Part shown: piece by piece, positions 27,572-36,148 of the stretch | How the letters are laid out: each line of letters begins with the position of its first letter | Numbering within the stretch: the stretch's first letter is position 1 | From: Auraticoccus monumenti | GTDB taxonomy: Bacteria > Actinomycetota > Actinomycetes > Propionibacteriales > Propionibacteriaceae | DNA length: 64,000 nt | Direction: 5' to 3' | Assembly: GCF_900101785.1 (NCBI RefSeq) | Contig: NZ_LT629688.1 | Coordinates: 3,782,001-3,846,000 of the forward strand | The notes under the pieces: model-generated | The model's input: only the letters and a program-made list of their open reading frames with translations | What the model was told of the DNA's origin: nothing | Database searches by the model: none | Translations under genes and position numbers: made by a program

Positions 27572-28411
27572 TCAGGAGGCGGTGCCGGCGGGACCCAGCG
27601 CGTAGCAGGCGACGGCCGCCGCCGCGGCGACGTTGAGGGAGTCGATGCCGCGGGCCATCGGGATCCTCGCCACCACCTCCGCCTGCTCGACCCAGCGGGC
27701 GGAGAGCCCCGCGCCCTCGGTCCCCAGCAGCAGCGCCACCCGCGGCCGACGTCCCGAGACCGCCTCCGCCCTCACCCGGGCCACCACCTCCGACAGGTCC
27801 ACCGCGTCCTCGGTGAGGGCCAGCGCGACGGTCAGGAACCCGGCCCGGCCGAGCATGGGCACCGCGTCCTCCCAGTCCTCCAGCCGGGCCCAGGGCAGCG
27901 AGAAGACCGCGCCCATGCTGACCTTGACCGAGCGGCGGTAGAGCGGGTCGGCAGCCCGGGGGGCGAGCAGGCAGCCGTCGAAGCCGAGCCCCGCCGCGCT
28001 GCGCAGGATCGCCCCGACGTTGGTGTGGTCGACCACGTCCTCGCAGACCACCAGCCGGTCCCCCGCCAGCACCTCGGTGACGCCGTGGCGGGTCTCGCGG
28101 TGCAGCGAGGCCAGCGCCCCGCGGTGCACGTGGAACCCGGTCACCCACTCGGCCAGTGTCTCGTCCACCACGTAGACCGGCACCCCGGGGTGCTGCTCGA
28201 GCAGGTCGGCGAGCCCGGCCAGCCAGCGCTCGGCCAGCAGGAACGAGCGCGGCCGGTACCCGGCCTCCAGCGCACGACGGATGACCTTCTCGCCCTCGGC
28301 GATGAACAGGCCCTGCTCGGTCTCCAGGGAGCGGCGCAGCGAGACGTCGCGCAGCCGGACGTAGTCGGCGAGCCGCTCGTCGGTGGCCTCCGCGACCGGG
28401 ATCAGCGCCAC
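27572..28411 (-). CDS. TrmH/SpoU-family RNA 2'-O-methyltransferase
   Basis: SAM-dependent RNA ribose methyltransferase with a trefoil knot (279 residues). The N-terminal RNA-binding part reads YVRLRDVSLRRSLETEQGLFIAEGEKVIRRALEAGYRPRSFLLAE; the knot motifs are VDHTNVGAILRSAAGLGFDG, LLLGTEGAGLS and IPMARGIDSLNVAAAAAVACYAL. The rRNA or tRNA target is not evident. GTG at 28411 is five bases after the stop of the small membrane protein gene and gives the typical N-terminus; the open frame extends further only as a shadow of that gene. Confidence 0.9.
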   Translation of the reverse strand: MALIPVAEATDERLADYVRLRDVSLRRSLETEQGLFIAEGEKVIRRALEAGYRPRSFLLAERWLAGLADLLEQHPGVPVYVVDETLAEWVTGFHVHRGALASLHRETRHGVTEVLAGDRLVVCEDVVDHTNVGAILRSAAGLGFDGCLLAPRAADPLYRRSVKVSMGAVFSLPWARLEDWEDAVPMLGRAGFLTVALALTEDAVDLSEVVARVRAEAVSGRRPRVALLLGTEGAGLSARWVEQAEVVARIPMARGIDSLNVAAAAAVACYALGPAGTAS

Positions 28412-28415
28412 CGGG

Positions 28416-28682
28416 TCACCCGCTGGTGGCCGTGCGTCCCCGCCAGCGAGGCAGGAGGACGACCACCACCACCACCGCCACCGACAGGGCGGCCACCAGC
28501 AGCTGGACCGCGGCGGCGGTCGGCCACAGCGCCGCCACCAGGGCGGCCGGCAGCACCGCGGCGGCCAGCCGGAGCAGCCAGGGCGAGGCGACGACCAGCC
28601 GGGCACCGGCGAGCAGCGCCGCCAGGACCAGCCAGAGCGTCCAGGGGTGGTCGCCCAGCAGGTCGTTCAGGTTGATCGACAT
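28416..28682 (-). CDS. Small membrane protein of unknown function (88 residues)
   Basis: The product begins MSINLNDLLGDHPWTLWLVLAALLAGARLV and is mostly hydrophobic, with about three predicted membrane segments (16-33, 36-55, 58-77) and a basic C-terminus (PRWRGRTATSG). No family was recognised. ATG overlaps the stop of the upstream ABC ATPase by one base and its stop lies just before the methyltransferase start, so it belongs to this three-gene unit. Close packing and a sensible membrane topology are the evidence that it is real. Confidence 0.65.
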   Translation of the reverse strand: MSINLNDLLGDHPWTLWLVLAALLAGARLVVASPWLLRLAAAVLPAALVAALWPTAAAVQLLVAALSVAVVVVVVLLPRWRGRTATSG

Positions 28683-29464
28683 CAGCGGGCCGTCGCCGAC
28701 CAGCGTCCGCCGTCGTGCCGCAGCGTCAGCGGGATGCCGAAGGTGGCGGTCATGTTCTCCTCGGTGAGGGTCTGCTCGAGGGGGCCGGCGGCCACCACCC
28801 GGCCCTCGCGGAGCAGCAGGGCGTGGGTGATCCCCTGCGGGATCTCCTCCACGTGGTGGGTGACCAGCACCGAGGCCGGGGCGTAGGGGTCCTGGGCCAG
28901 CTCGGCCAGGGTCCGCACCAGCGCCTCGCGGCCGGTCAGGTCCAGCCCGGCGGCCGGCTCGTCGAGCAGCAGCAGCTCGGGGTCGGTCATCAGCGCCCGG
29001 GCGATCTGGACCCGCTTGCGCTCACCCTCGCTCAGGGTGCCGAAGGTGCGCGTGGCCAGGTGGTCCACCCGCAGCTGGCCCAGCAGCTCGTCGGCCCGCT
29101 CGTGGTCGAGCGCGTCGTACTCCTCGCGCCAGCGCCCGGTCACGGCGTAGGAAGCCGAGACCACGACGTCGTGCACCTGCTCCCCGCGCGGGATCCGCTC
29201 GGCCAGGGCGGCGGAGGTCACACCGATCCGGGGGCGGAGGTCGAACACGTCGACGGTGCCGAGCACCTCACCGAGCAGCCCGGCCACCCCGGTGGTGGGG
29301 TGGATGTGCGCCGACAGCACCTGCAGCAGCGTCGTCTTGCCGGCCCCGTTGGGCCCGATCACGACCCAGCGGTCGCTCTCGTCGACGGTCCAGGTGATGT
29401 CGTCGATCAACGCCGAACCCCCTCGGACGATGCTCACGCCTGCCAGGTCCACCACTGCCGCCAT
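28682..29464 (-). CDS. ABC transporter ATP-binding protein (ModF/YlmA-like, stand-alone)
   Basis: A 260-residue ABC ATPase with Walker A GPNGAGKTTLLQV, signature LSEGERKRVQIARAL (SEGE in place of SGGQ), Walker B LLLLDEPAAGLD and H-loop VTHHVEE. The LSEGE signature and ALMTDPELLLLDEPAAGLDLTGRE match a stand-alone actinobacterial group; no binding protein and only a small membrane protein is beside it, so transport direction and cargo are unknown. ATG at 29464 has a TAGGTT box seven bases upstream. Confidence 0.85.
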   Translation of the reverse strand: MAAVVDLAGVSIVRGGSALIDDITWTVDESDRWVVIGPNGAGKTTLLQVLSAHIHPTTGVAGLLGEVLGTVDVFDLRPRIGVTSAALAERIPRGEQVHDVVVSASYAVTGRWREEYDALDHERADELLGQLRVDHLATRTFGTLSEGERKRVQIARALMTDPELLLLDEPAAGLDLTGREALVRTLAELAQDPYAPASVLVTHHVEEIPQGITHALLLREGRVVAAGPLEQTLTEENMTATFGIPLTLRHDGGRWSATAR

Positions 29465-29471
29465 GGCTGAG

Positions 29472-29477
29472 AACCTA
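29472..29477 (-). promoter_or_regulatory. -10 box TAGGTT, leaderless promoter of the ABC ATPase gene
   Basis: TAGGTT on the minus strand ends seven bases before the ATG at 29464; no Shine-Dalgarno between. Confidence 0.5.
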
Positions 29478-29502
29478 CCAACTCCGCACCGGTGCCCCTG
29501 AC

Positions 29503-29508
29503 TACAGT
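29503..29508 (+). promoter_or_regulatory. -10 box TACAGT, leaderless promoter of the gene at 29515
   Basis: TACAGT, six bases, then GTG at 29515. It is divergent from the TAGGTT box 26 bp to the left, so the 50-bp gap holds two back-to-back leaderless promoters. Confidence 0.5.
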
Positions 29509-29514
29509 GTCCCG

Positions 29515-30243
29515 GTGCCCGAGCTCGCCGCGATCACCCTGGTGACGCACCTGAACGCGCTCCAGCACACCCCGCTGAGCGCCGACGTGGCCGCCTCGCA
29601 GGTGGCTCACGCCGACGTGGCCCACCACGTGGTGGACCCCGAGGGGCTGCTCGGTCTGGACCCGCTGCGGGCCAACGACCTCACCACCACGCTGCTGGCG
29701 GTCCAGCTGCTGGCCCCAGGGTCGTGGCTGCTGGCGCTGCCCCGTCCCGGGGCGCTCGGCGTGCTCCGCGGTCCGCCGGCCCTGACCACCGCGGCGCTGC
29801 AGGCCGGGGCCGCGGTGGTGCACGCCGACGGCGGGTGGGCCTTCGTGCCGCACCGGGTGGGTCCGGCGGTGCAGTGGCAGGTGCTGCCCGCCGCGCGCCC
29901 CTTCCCCAGCCCCGGCAGCGCCGAGGCCGAGCGGGTCCTCGCGACGGAGGTGATCAGCGCGTCCCGGGAGCTGGCGCGGCTGGACGCGGCCTCCGGTGCC
30001 CGCCCCGAGGTGGAGCTGCCGGCGGGGGTGCTGCCGGCCGCCTACCCCGCCCGCCAGCAGCGCGCCGCCGAGCGGGCGCTGCGGCTGCTCACCGTGGCCG
30101 AGACGGCCCTGGCCGACGACCGGGACGTTCTGTCCTCCTTCGCCGTGACCCAGCGGGCCGAGGTGCTGCGCCGGCTCGAGGCCGCCGCCACCGACGCGCT
30201 CTGCGCCGCCTGCGCCTGGCCGGAGGAGGTCCCGCGGCGCTAG
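29515..30243 (+). CDS. Conserved actinobacterial protein of unknown function
   Basis: A 242-residue soluble protein beginning MPELAAITLVTHLNALQHTPLSADVAASQVAHADVAHHVVDP. The central part contains LLALPRPGALGVLRGP and WAFVPHRVGPAVQWQVLPA; the C-terminal 100 residues are Ala/Arg-rich helices (QRAAERALRLLTVAETALADDR...). No catalytic motif is recognised. It looks like a conserved hypothetical of actinobacteria, from memory, without a known role. GTG start is supported by the TACAGT box six bases upstream. Convergent with gntR, separated by four bases. Confidence 0.7.
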   Translation: MPELAAITLVTHLNALQHTPLSADVAASQVAHADVAHHVVDPEGLLGLDPLRANDLTTTLLAVQLLAPGSWLLALPRPGALGVLRGPPALTTAALQAGAAVVHADGGWAFVPHRVGPAVQWQVLPAARPFPSPGSAEAERVLATEVISASRELARLDAASGARPEVELPAGVLPAAYPARQQRAAERALRLLTVAETALADDRDVLSSFAVTQRAEVLRRLEAAATDALCAACAWPEEVPRR

Positions 30244-30247
30244 CGCG

Positions 30248-30985
30248 TCAGCTCGACCAGAGGGTGGTGTCGAAGAGGTGGCGGGAGGCCCGGTACAGGT
30301 GCGCCCCGTGCTCGATCACCGCGCCGCTGACGTCGTAGGCCGTCCGCTCCGCGGTGAGCAGGGCGGCGCGGGCCGGCTCCTGCAGCATCCGCGCCTCGGC
30401 GGTCGTGGCCAGGCGGGCACCGATCCGCTGGTGGGCCATCCGGGGCTGCACGCCCCGGGCCCGGAGGCAGTCGTAGAGCCCGGACCCGGCCAGCTCCTCC
30501 GCGCTGGGGGCCAGGGCCACCGGCAGCCAGTTGGTCAGCAGCGCCACCGGTTCCCCGTCGGCGGAGCGCAGCCGCTGCACCGTCACCAGCTCCGCGCCCT
30601 CCTCGACCTCCATCAGCGCCGCCAGCTCGGCGGTGGCCCGGACGCGGCGCCAGTCCAGCACCTCCGTGCTCGGCGTCCGCCCGCTGCTGCGCAGGTCCTC
30701 CCAGAGGCTGGTCAGCTCGACCGGGCGGCGGATCCTGGGAGGGGCGACCTGGGTGCCCACGCCACGCCGGCGGATCACCAGCCCCTGCTCGACCAGGGAC
30801 TGCATCGCCTGCCGGGCGGTGGGTCGGGAGATCCCGAGCCGGGCGGCCAGGGAGAGCTCGTTCTCCACCGACGAGCCCGGCGGGAGCCGCCCGTCGGCGA
30901 TGGCGGCCTCGAGCTGGGAGGCGACCTGGTGGTAGAGGGGCACCGGACTGCTCCGGTTGACCTCGATCCGCAGCACTGTGGACAC
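30248..30985 (-). CDS. GntR-family regulator (HutC/UTRA type)
   Basis: A 245-residue one-component regulator. The winged HTH is at about residues 12-75 (PLYHQVASQLEAAIADGRLPPGSSVENELSLAARLGISRPTARQAMQSLVEQGLVIRRRGVGTQV) and a UTRA effector domain fills the rest (ELVTVQRLRSADGEPVALLTNWLP...IGARLATTAEARMLQ). GTG at 30985 follows AGGAGG by four bases. It is the last gene of the carbohydrate importer cluster and presumably senses a sugar or sugar phosphate; its own promoter (TAAGGT, 31008-31013) is present in the 79-bp gap to the lyase-like gene. Confidence 0.9.
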   Translation of the reverse strand: MSTVLRIEVNRSSPVPLYHQVASQLEAAIADGRLPPGSSVENELSLAARLGISRPTARQAMQSLVEQGLVIRRRGVGTQVAPPRIRRPVELTSLWEDLRSSGRTPSTEVLDWRRVRATAELAALMEVEEGAELVTVQRLRSADGEPVALLTNWLPVALAPSAEELAGSGLYDCLRARGVQPRMAHQRIGARLATTAEARMLQEPARAALLTAERTAYDVSGAVIEHGAHLYRASRHLFDTTLWSS

Positions 30986-31007
30986 CTGACCTCCTGTGGT
31001 ACCGGTC

Positions 31008-31013
31008 ACCTTA
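31008..31013 (-). promoter_or_regulatory. Candidate -10 box TAAGGT of gntR
   Basis: TAAGGT on the minus strand would start transcription near 31001, overlapping GGTACC (30998-31003) and a GGTGAC/GGTC-rich stretch that could be an autoregulatory GntR site; tentative. Confidence 0.35.
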
Positions 31014-31064
31014 TCGACCCGGGGGCCTGCGCGCCGGGGTCGTGGTGCGCCCGCACCGCCGCGC

Positions 31065-32753
31065 TCACCGACTCTCCGGCCGGGGGCGCAGGTCCAGGTA
31101 CCAGCGGCCAGGCCCCCGGCCCGCCAGGTGGACCCTCGGTCCGCCGAGGGCGTCGGTCCCACCGAGGAAGGTGTAGGCCTCCCCGGGGTGGTAGCCCACC
31201 GGGCAGCCTGGTCCCGGGGGGCGTCCCGGGCCGAAGTCGATCCGGTCCCCGCCGTGCCGGTAGCTGCCCCAGCCCCCGGTCAGCAGGTGCTCCCCGGGCC
31301 GGTCCAGCGGCTGGACGCCCTCCAGCGTCCCGCCGGGGTCGAAGCAGAGCTCCAGCGACCACGGTGCGGCCGCTCCGGTGCTGGTCCAGGTCAGCCGCAG
31401 CCCGTCGTCGAGGGGGGCGACCTCCATCCGGGTGACCAGCTCCACCTCGTCGCGCTCCCGGGCGGGGAAGTCCATCGCGGCGGCGTAGCGGCCCTCGAAT
31501 CCCAGCGGGTAGACGCCGTCGTGGCGTCGGGCCGCCGGGGGCAGCGGCTGGGAGTAGCCCGCGCGGACGGTCTCCTCCAGCACCAGCGGCCCGTCGGGAC
31601 CGACCGGGGCCAGCGTCCCGCGGAAGGGGCCCAGCCCGAAGAACGTCCGGGACAGCCGCACCGAGCGCAGCACGGCCCGACCGGCGCGCAGCCGCAGCAG
31701 CGTCGGGTTCACCGCCGCGCCCGAGCAGACCCGGCCCAGGGCCGGCACGTCCGAGCCGCCGTAGACCACCGTCCGGACCGAGCCCCGTCGCTGGACCACC
31801 AGACCGGCGGCCGCGAGCACCCGGCGCCCGTCCGGGGCCGGCGCGGGCGGTGCCGCGACGACGTCCTGGTCCAGCCGGGGTTCCAGCAGCGCGGCGGCCA
31901 GCGCCTCCGCCCCGGCGGCCGGGTCCTGCACCCAGCGCTCCGGCGGGGCGGCGGCCGCCGCGCACTCCGCGCAGCCCTCCAGCAGCGCGAACCGCCGCAG
32001 CTGCAGGTGGAAGGCGCCGACGGGGTAGCCGGCGTGCTGGTCCTGGCGGCGGGAGAGCACCGTCTCCACCAGACCGTCGTCGTCGGTCAGGGCGAGCACG
32101 GTGTGCAGGTTGCGGTGCACCACCTCGGCCAGCCCCGGGCGCTCGAGCAGCTCCGAGAGCACCAGCAGGCAGGGGTTGGACACGTGCGCGGCGTAGTTGG
32201 CGCTGCGCTCGGAGTAGATGCCGTCGGCGTCGACGTCGACGCCCTCGGCCAGCCACTCCTCCGCGCGCGCCAGGGCGTCCGGGTGCAGGTGCTGCAGCCG
32301 GACCAGCGCGGCCGCCACCTCCCAGCGGTGGTTCGGGGTGTGCACGCCACCGGCCACCAGCGCCGGCAGGGCGCGGGTGGCGATACCGGTCAGCTGCTCC
32401 TCCAGCCGGACGAGCGCCGGGTCACCACCCGGGTGCGCCCGCAGCAGCGCCAGGGCGCAGCCGAGGTCGTTGAGGCTGAAGCAGGAGTCCGGCGGTGAGG
32501 ACAGGTTCCCGTCGGAGGAGAACAGCCCGCGCTCGTCGGCCAGTCCCGCCAGCTCCTCGGCCCAGCCCAGAGCCAGGTCGAGGGTGGCGGGGTCGCCGTG
32601 CCGGGGTGAGTGCGGGCTGAGGTGGGCCACCAGGGCCGCCCGCACCCCGGCCATCACGGTGCGGTGGTGCGCCAGCGGGGCCGGCTGCGACGTCAGGTCG
32701 TCGAGGAACCGCTCGAGCAGCCCCACGGCGTGCCGGGTGAAGAGGTCGACCAC
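31065..32753 (-). CDS. Possible polysaccharide lyase/glycan-degrading protein
   Basis: A 562-residue protein without signal peptide. The N-terminal 300 residues look like an alpha/alpha toroid (helical repeats; GLFSSDGNLSSPPDSCFSLNDLGCALALL, TPNHRWEVAAALVRL, YSERSANYAAHVSNPCLLVLSEL), and the C-terminal half is beta-rich (LVTRMEVAPLDDGLRLTWTSTG, YHPGEAYTFLGG). That architecture and its place after a sugar ABC importer suggest a heparinase- or lyase-like enzyme acting on imported oligosaccharides, with conserved N-H-R-W and S-x-N-Y-A segments as possible active-site parts. No family is securely recognised. GTG start seven bases after the permease stop. Confidence 0.5.
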   Translation of the reverse strand: MVDLFTRHAVGLLERFLDDLTSQPAPLAHHRTVMAGVRAALVAHLSPHSPRHGDPATLDLALGWAEELAGLADERGLFSSDGNLSSPPDSCFSLNDLGCALALLRAHPGGDPALVRLEEQLTGIATRALPALVAGGVHTPNHRWEVAAALVRLQHLHPDALARAEEWLAEGVDVDADGIYSERSANYAAHVSNPCLLVLSELLERPGLAEVVHRNLHTVLALTDDDGLVETVLSRRQDQHAGYPVGAFHLQLRRFALLEGCAECAAAAAPPERWVQDPAAGAEALAAALLEPRLDQDVVAAPPAPAPDGRRVLAAAGLVVQRRGSVRTVVYGGSDVPALGRVCSGAAVNPTLLRLRAGRAVLRSVRLSRTFFGLGPFRGTLAPVGPDGPLVLEETVRAGYSQPLPPAARRHDGVYPLGFEGRYAAAMDFPARERDEVELVTRMEVAPLDDGLRLTWTSTGAAAPWSLELCFDPGGTLEGVQPLDRPGEHLLTGGWGSYRHGGDRIDFGPGRPPGPGCPVGYHPGEAYTFLGGTDALGGPRVHLAGRGPGRWYLDLRPRPESR

Positions 32754-32760
32754 GCGCCAC

Positions 32761-33660
32761 TCAGTCCTTGAGCCCGGAGTTGAGGTCGGCGCTGAGGACC
32801 TGGCGCTGGAAGACGGCGAACAGGATCACCATCGGCAGCAGCGAGATGATCGAGGCCGACAGCAGCACCGACCAGTCGATGTTGTCCGCCCCGACGATCG
32901 AGCGCAGCGCCAGCTGCAGGGTGTACCGGTTGGGGTCGTTCAGCACGATCAACGGCCAGATGTAGTCGTTCCAGCGCCACTGGAAGCTGAAGATGGCCAG
33001 GGTGATGGCGATCGGCTTCGCCAGCGGCAGCATGATCGAGAAGAAGGTGCGGATCTCCCCCACCCCGTCGATCCGGGCCGCCTCGAGCAGCTCGTCGGGC
33101 ACGGTGCGGAAGTACTGGCGGAACATGAAGACGCCGGTCGCGGTGAGGATCGAGGGGACGATGATCCCGGCCAGGGAGTCGTAGAGACCCAGGTTGCGGA
33201 TGATCGCGAACGTCGAGGGCATGATCACCTCGGTGGGCAGCATGGTGGTGGCCAGGATGCAGACGAAGAACACCCGCAGCCACCACTGCCGGTACTTGGC
33301 CAGCGCGTAGCCGGTCATCGCCGAGACCAGCACGGTCAGCAGCGTGGTGACCACGGCGACGACGCCGGTGTTGGCGAAGTAGCGCCAGAAGTCGAACCGG
33401 TTCCAGGCGGTGAGGTAGCCCGAGATCGTCCAGTCCGCGGGCAGCAGGCTGAGCGGCAGGCTGAAGAGCTCGCTGCCCGGCTTGAACGAGCTGAGCAGGA
33501 ACCACAGCACGGGGATGGCGTAGGCCACGAGCACCGCCAGCAGCACCGCCGTCATCAGCATGCCGTAGCCGCGTCGGCCGGTGCCGCTAGCGCGGCGCCG
33601 GAGCGCGGGGGGCTGGTGGACGGGAGGACGTCCCTGGTCCACGACGGTCCCGGCGCTCAC
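32761..33660 (-). CDS. Carbohydrate ABC importer permease (MalG/CUT1 type)
   Basis: A 299-residue permease with six membrane helices and the EAA coupling loop EAARIDGVGEIRTFFSIMLPLAKPI at about residues 195-220. The N-terminal 30 residues are basic and cytoplasmic. It pairs with the permease encoded just upstream, with which it overlaps by 4 bp (GTGA). Together with the binding protein at 34663 it forms a CUT1 importer; no ATPase is encoded here, so a shared MsiK-like ATPase elsewhere is probably used. Confidence 0.92.
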   Translation of the reverse strand: MSAGTVVDQGRPPVHQPPALRRRASGTGRRGYGMLMTAVLLAVLVAYAIPVLWFLLSSFKPGSELFSLPLSLLPADWTISGYLTAWNRFDFWRYFANTGVVAVVTTLLTVLVSAMTGYALAKYRQWWLRVFFVCILATTMLPTEVIMPSTFAIIRNLGLYDSLAGIIVPSILTATGVFMFRQYFRTVPDELLEAARIDGVGEIRTFFSIMLPLAKPIAITLAIFSFQWRWNDYIWPLIVLNDPNRYTLQLALRSIVGADNIDWSVLLSASIISLLPMVILFAVFQRQVLSADLNSGLKD

Positions 33661-34595
33661 GAGAGGTCCTCCTTGCGGTCGAAGCGCAGCTGGACGACCG
33701 CGACCAGCACCAGGATCGCCATCAGCACCATCGACACCGCGCTGGCGTAGCCGATCTCGGCCCGCTCGAACCCGGTGCGGTAGATGTACTGCACGATCAG
33801 CATGTTCTCCGTGCCCGGGCCGCCGCCGTTGAGCGCCTGCACCATCGCGAACTCCTTCATCGAGCCGAGCGTGCCGAGCAGCACGACCAGGAAGCTGGTG
33901 GGGGCCAGCAGGGGCAGCGTGACGCTGAAGAAGCGCCGCCGTGGGGAGGCGCCGTCGATCTCGGCCGCCTCCAGGTAGGACCGGGGGATGTTGCGGATGG
34001 CCGCCACGAACAGCAGCATGTTGAACGCCGTGCCGCCCCAGGTGCCGGCGAGCAGCACCACCACCAGCGCCCAGTCCGCGTCGGTCTCCCAGCGCACCGA
34101 CCCGATGCCCACCAGCGACAGCAGGTGGTTGACGAAGCCGAAGTTCTCCCCGAAGAGCCAGCGCCAGATGACGCCGGTGACGATGGGCGAGATCAGCCAG
34201 GGTACGAAGAGCACGATCTTCGCCAGCCCCTTGCCCCGGGCGGCCGGTGAGGTGATCAGCACGGCCACGAACAGGGCGGCCACGAAGTGCAGCGGCACCG
34301 CCAGCACCGTGTAGACCGCCGTGCGCCCCAGGGAGGACCAGAACTGCTGGTCACCGAGCAGCTCGCCGTAGTTCTCCAGGCCGACGAAGTCGGCGTCACC
34401 GACCCCGGAGTAGTCGGTCAGGGAGTACCAGATGCCCAGGGCCGCCGGCCCCACGAAGAAGGTGGCGAACAGCACCACCGAGACGCTGATGAACAGCGCC
34501 GGGGCGAGGCGCTGCCCGGACTGCGGCCGGCGGCCGCCCCGTCGCACGGTCGCCGGCGCCGCCTCCAGCGACACACGGTCGGTCACACTGGTCAC
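33657..34595 (-). CDS. Carbohydrate ABC importer permease (MalF/CUT1 type)
   Basis: A 312-residue permease with six membrane segments and the coupling loop EAAEIDGASPRRRFFSVTLPLLAPT near residue 220. The N-terminus (VRRGGRRPQSGQRLAPALFISVSVVLFATFFVGPAALGIWYSLTDY) is typical of MalF/UgpA-like proteins. Second gene of the sugar importer operon, 67 bp after the binding-protein gene. Confidence 0.92.
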   Translation of the reverse strand: MTSVTDRVSLEAAPATVRRGGRRPQSGQRLAPALFISVSVVLFATFFVGPAALGIWYSLTDYSGVGDADFVGLENYGELLGDQQFWSSLGRTAVYTVLAVPLHFVAALFVAVLITSPAARGKGLAKIVLFVPWLISPIVTGVIWRWLFGENFGFVNHLLSLVGIGSVRWETDADWALVVVLLAGTWGGTAFNMLLFVAAIRNIPRSYLEAAEIDGASPRRRFFSVTLPLLAPTSFLVVLLGTLGSMKEFAMVQALNGGGPGTENMLIVQYIYRTGFERAEIGYASAVSMVLMAILVLVAVVQLRFDRKEDLS

Positions 34596-34662
34596 TGCTG
34601 TCTCCTCGGTCGGGCCTGTCGAGCGGTGCCGGGACGCCGGCGGGCGGGTGGCGCAGGCCGGG

Positions 34663-35943
34663 TCAGGCGCTGAAGGCCTCGGTCATCAGCGCGTTGACGT
34701 TGGCGATGCACTCGTCGACGGTCTGCTGGTCGTTGAGGTACTTGACCACCTCGTCGCGCAGCGGGTCGCCCTCGGTGGCCAGGCCCTGCACCTCCCAGGA
34801 CAGCTCCAAGGCCTTGATCTCGGCCACGATGGGCGCGGAGGCCTCGATCTCGGCGTTGTACAGGTCGAAGGCCTCGGAGTTCTCGCCGTAGTCGACGTCG
34901 ACCCCGGAGACGGTCGGCAGGAAGCCGGAGGTGGTGGCCAGCTCCTGGTAGTTCTCCTTGGTGAAGAGCCAGTTGACGAACTCCGTCGCCGCCTCCTCCT
35001 GCTCACCCTCGAAGACCACGATCGAGGCGGCGTTGCCGTACTGCACGGCGCGCACCGGCTGGCTCGGGGCCACCACGCTGACCCACTCGAAGTCGGTGAT
35101 GTTCTCGGAGAAGTCCGCGATCTGCCAGGAGCCGGAGTAGTAGGCGGCGACGTCGCCGCTCTTGAACAGCGCGTTGCCGTCGGCCTGGCTCAGCCACACC
35201 GAGCGGGGCATGAACTCGTCGTCGTTGAGGTCGTAGAAGTACTCCAGCGCCGTCCTGGTCGCCTCGTTGGTGGTGAAGGTGCCGTCCGGGCCGGGCTGGA
35301 ACAGCGTCGAGCCGAACTCGTAGAGGAAGGACTTGAGGCGGTGGGAGGAGGCGTCGATGACCAGCCCGAAGCGGGCACCGGCGTCCTTGACCTCGCGCGC
35401 GGCGGCCACGAACTCGTCCCAGGTCCAGGAACCCTGGGGGCCGGTGGGGTACTCCACCCCGGCCTCGTCCCACAGCGTCTTGTTGAGGTACATCCCGACC
35501 GCGGTGAGGTCGGTGGGCAGGGAGAGGACGGTGCCGTCCTCCTCCACCGCGGAGAGCCTCGGGTCCACACCGTGCGCGGTCTGGATCTCGGCCAGGTCGA
35601 CGACCGCACCGCTCCAGACCGGGTCCACGGCACCGACGCGAGCCAGCGCCGGCAGGGAGTCGGCCTGCGCGGCGTTGCGCAGCCGGGTCTTCAGGTCGTC
35701 GTTGGCGACGTCGATGATCTCGACCGTGACGCCGGTCTCCTGCTGGTAGCGCGCGGCCATGGCGGCGAAGCCACCGCCCTGGTTGGCGTCACCGGAGAGG
35801 AAGAACTGCAGCGGACCGGTCTCGGCCGCACCGCCGGGGGCAGCGCTCTCCCCGCCGGAGCAGGCGCTGGTGGTGACGGCGGCCAGACCGGTGACGCCAC
35901 CGATGATGACGCTCCGACGACTGATGCTGGTGGTGGTGAGCAC
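34663..35943 (-). CDS. Sugar-binding lipoprotein (CUT1 solute-binding protein), Tat-type signal
   Basis: Captures the carbohydrate for the downstream permeases. The 426-residue product has a twin-arginine motif (SISRRSVIIGG, R9-R10) and a lipobox cysteine at C28 (TSAC), then the family-1 solute-binding fold (FFLSGDANQGGGFAAMAARYQQETGVTVEIIDV...). GTG at 35943 with GAGGGATCC upstream is preferred over the longer open frame to 36111, because it gives a proper signal peptide. Promoter and a palindrome lie at 36021-36083. Confidence 0.92.
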   Translation of the reverse strand: MLTTTSISRRSVIIGGVTGLAAVTTSACSGGESAAPGGAAETGPLQFFLSGDANQGGGFAAMAARYQQETGVTVEIIDVANDDLKTRLRNAAQADSLPALARVGAVDPVWSGAVVDLAEIQTAHGVDPRLSAVEEDGTVLSLPTDLTAVGMYLNKTLWDEAGVEYPTGPQGSWTWDEFVAAAREVKDAGARFGLVIDASSHRLKSFLYEFGSTLFQPGPDGTFTTNEATRTALEYFYDLNDDEFMPRSVWLSQADGNALFKSGDVAAYYSGSWQIADFSENITDFEWVSVVAPSQPVRAVQYGNAASIVVFEGEQEEAATEFVNWLFTKENYQELATTSGFLPTVSGVDVDYGENSEAFDLYNAEIEASAPIVAEIKALELSWEVQGLATEGDPLRDEVVKYLNDQQTVDECIANVNALMTEAFSA

Positions 35944-36020
35944 GGATCCCTCGTTCCCGCACCGGGCCCAGACGGGACCGGCGACCTCGTTGTCGGCCAC
36001 CGGCGTGGTGGCTGAGCGGG

Positions 36021-36050
36021 AACGTAGCACCGCAGCTCGCCGCTGGTCCA
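36021..36050 (-). promoter_or_regulatory. Promoter of the sugar importer operon (-35 TGGACC, -10 TACGTT)
   Basis: On the minus strand TGGACC (36045-36050), an 18-bp spacer and TACGTT (36021-36026) match a vegetative-type promoter about 78 bp before the binding-protein start. Confidence 0.5.
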
Positions 36051-36059
36051 CCTTTGTCC

Positions 36060-36083
36060 TGACATCTGGACGTCCGAACGTCA
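36060..36083. promoter_or_regulatory. 24-bp imperfect palindrome upstream of the sugar importer promoter
   Basis: Half-sites TGACATCTGGAC and TGACGTTCGGAC (opposite orientation) match at 9 of 12 positions. Located about 10 bp upstream of the -35 box; candidate site for the GntR regulator or another activator. Confidence 0.45.
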
Positions 36084-36148
36084 GCGCTTGCGGGACGGTG
36101 CCCTCCGGCACGCTCGGGCGAACGGCGGCCGGCCGCGCGCGGAGGGCC

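Noticed and set aside
31006-32256. Minus-strand open frame of 416 codons overlapping the lyase-like gene
   Set aside because: Arg/Gly/Ala-rich shadow frame of the 562-residue gene at 31065-32753, which has the better composition and fits the operon spacing.
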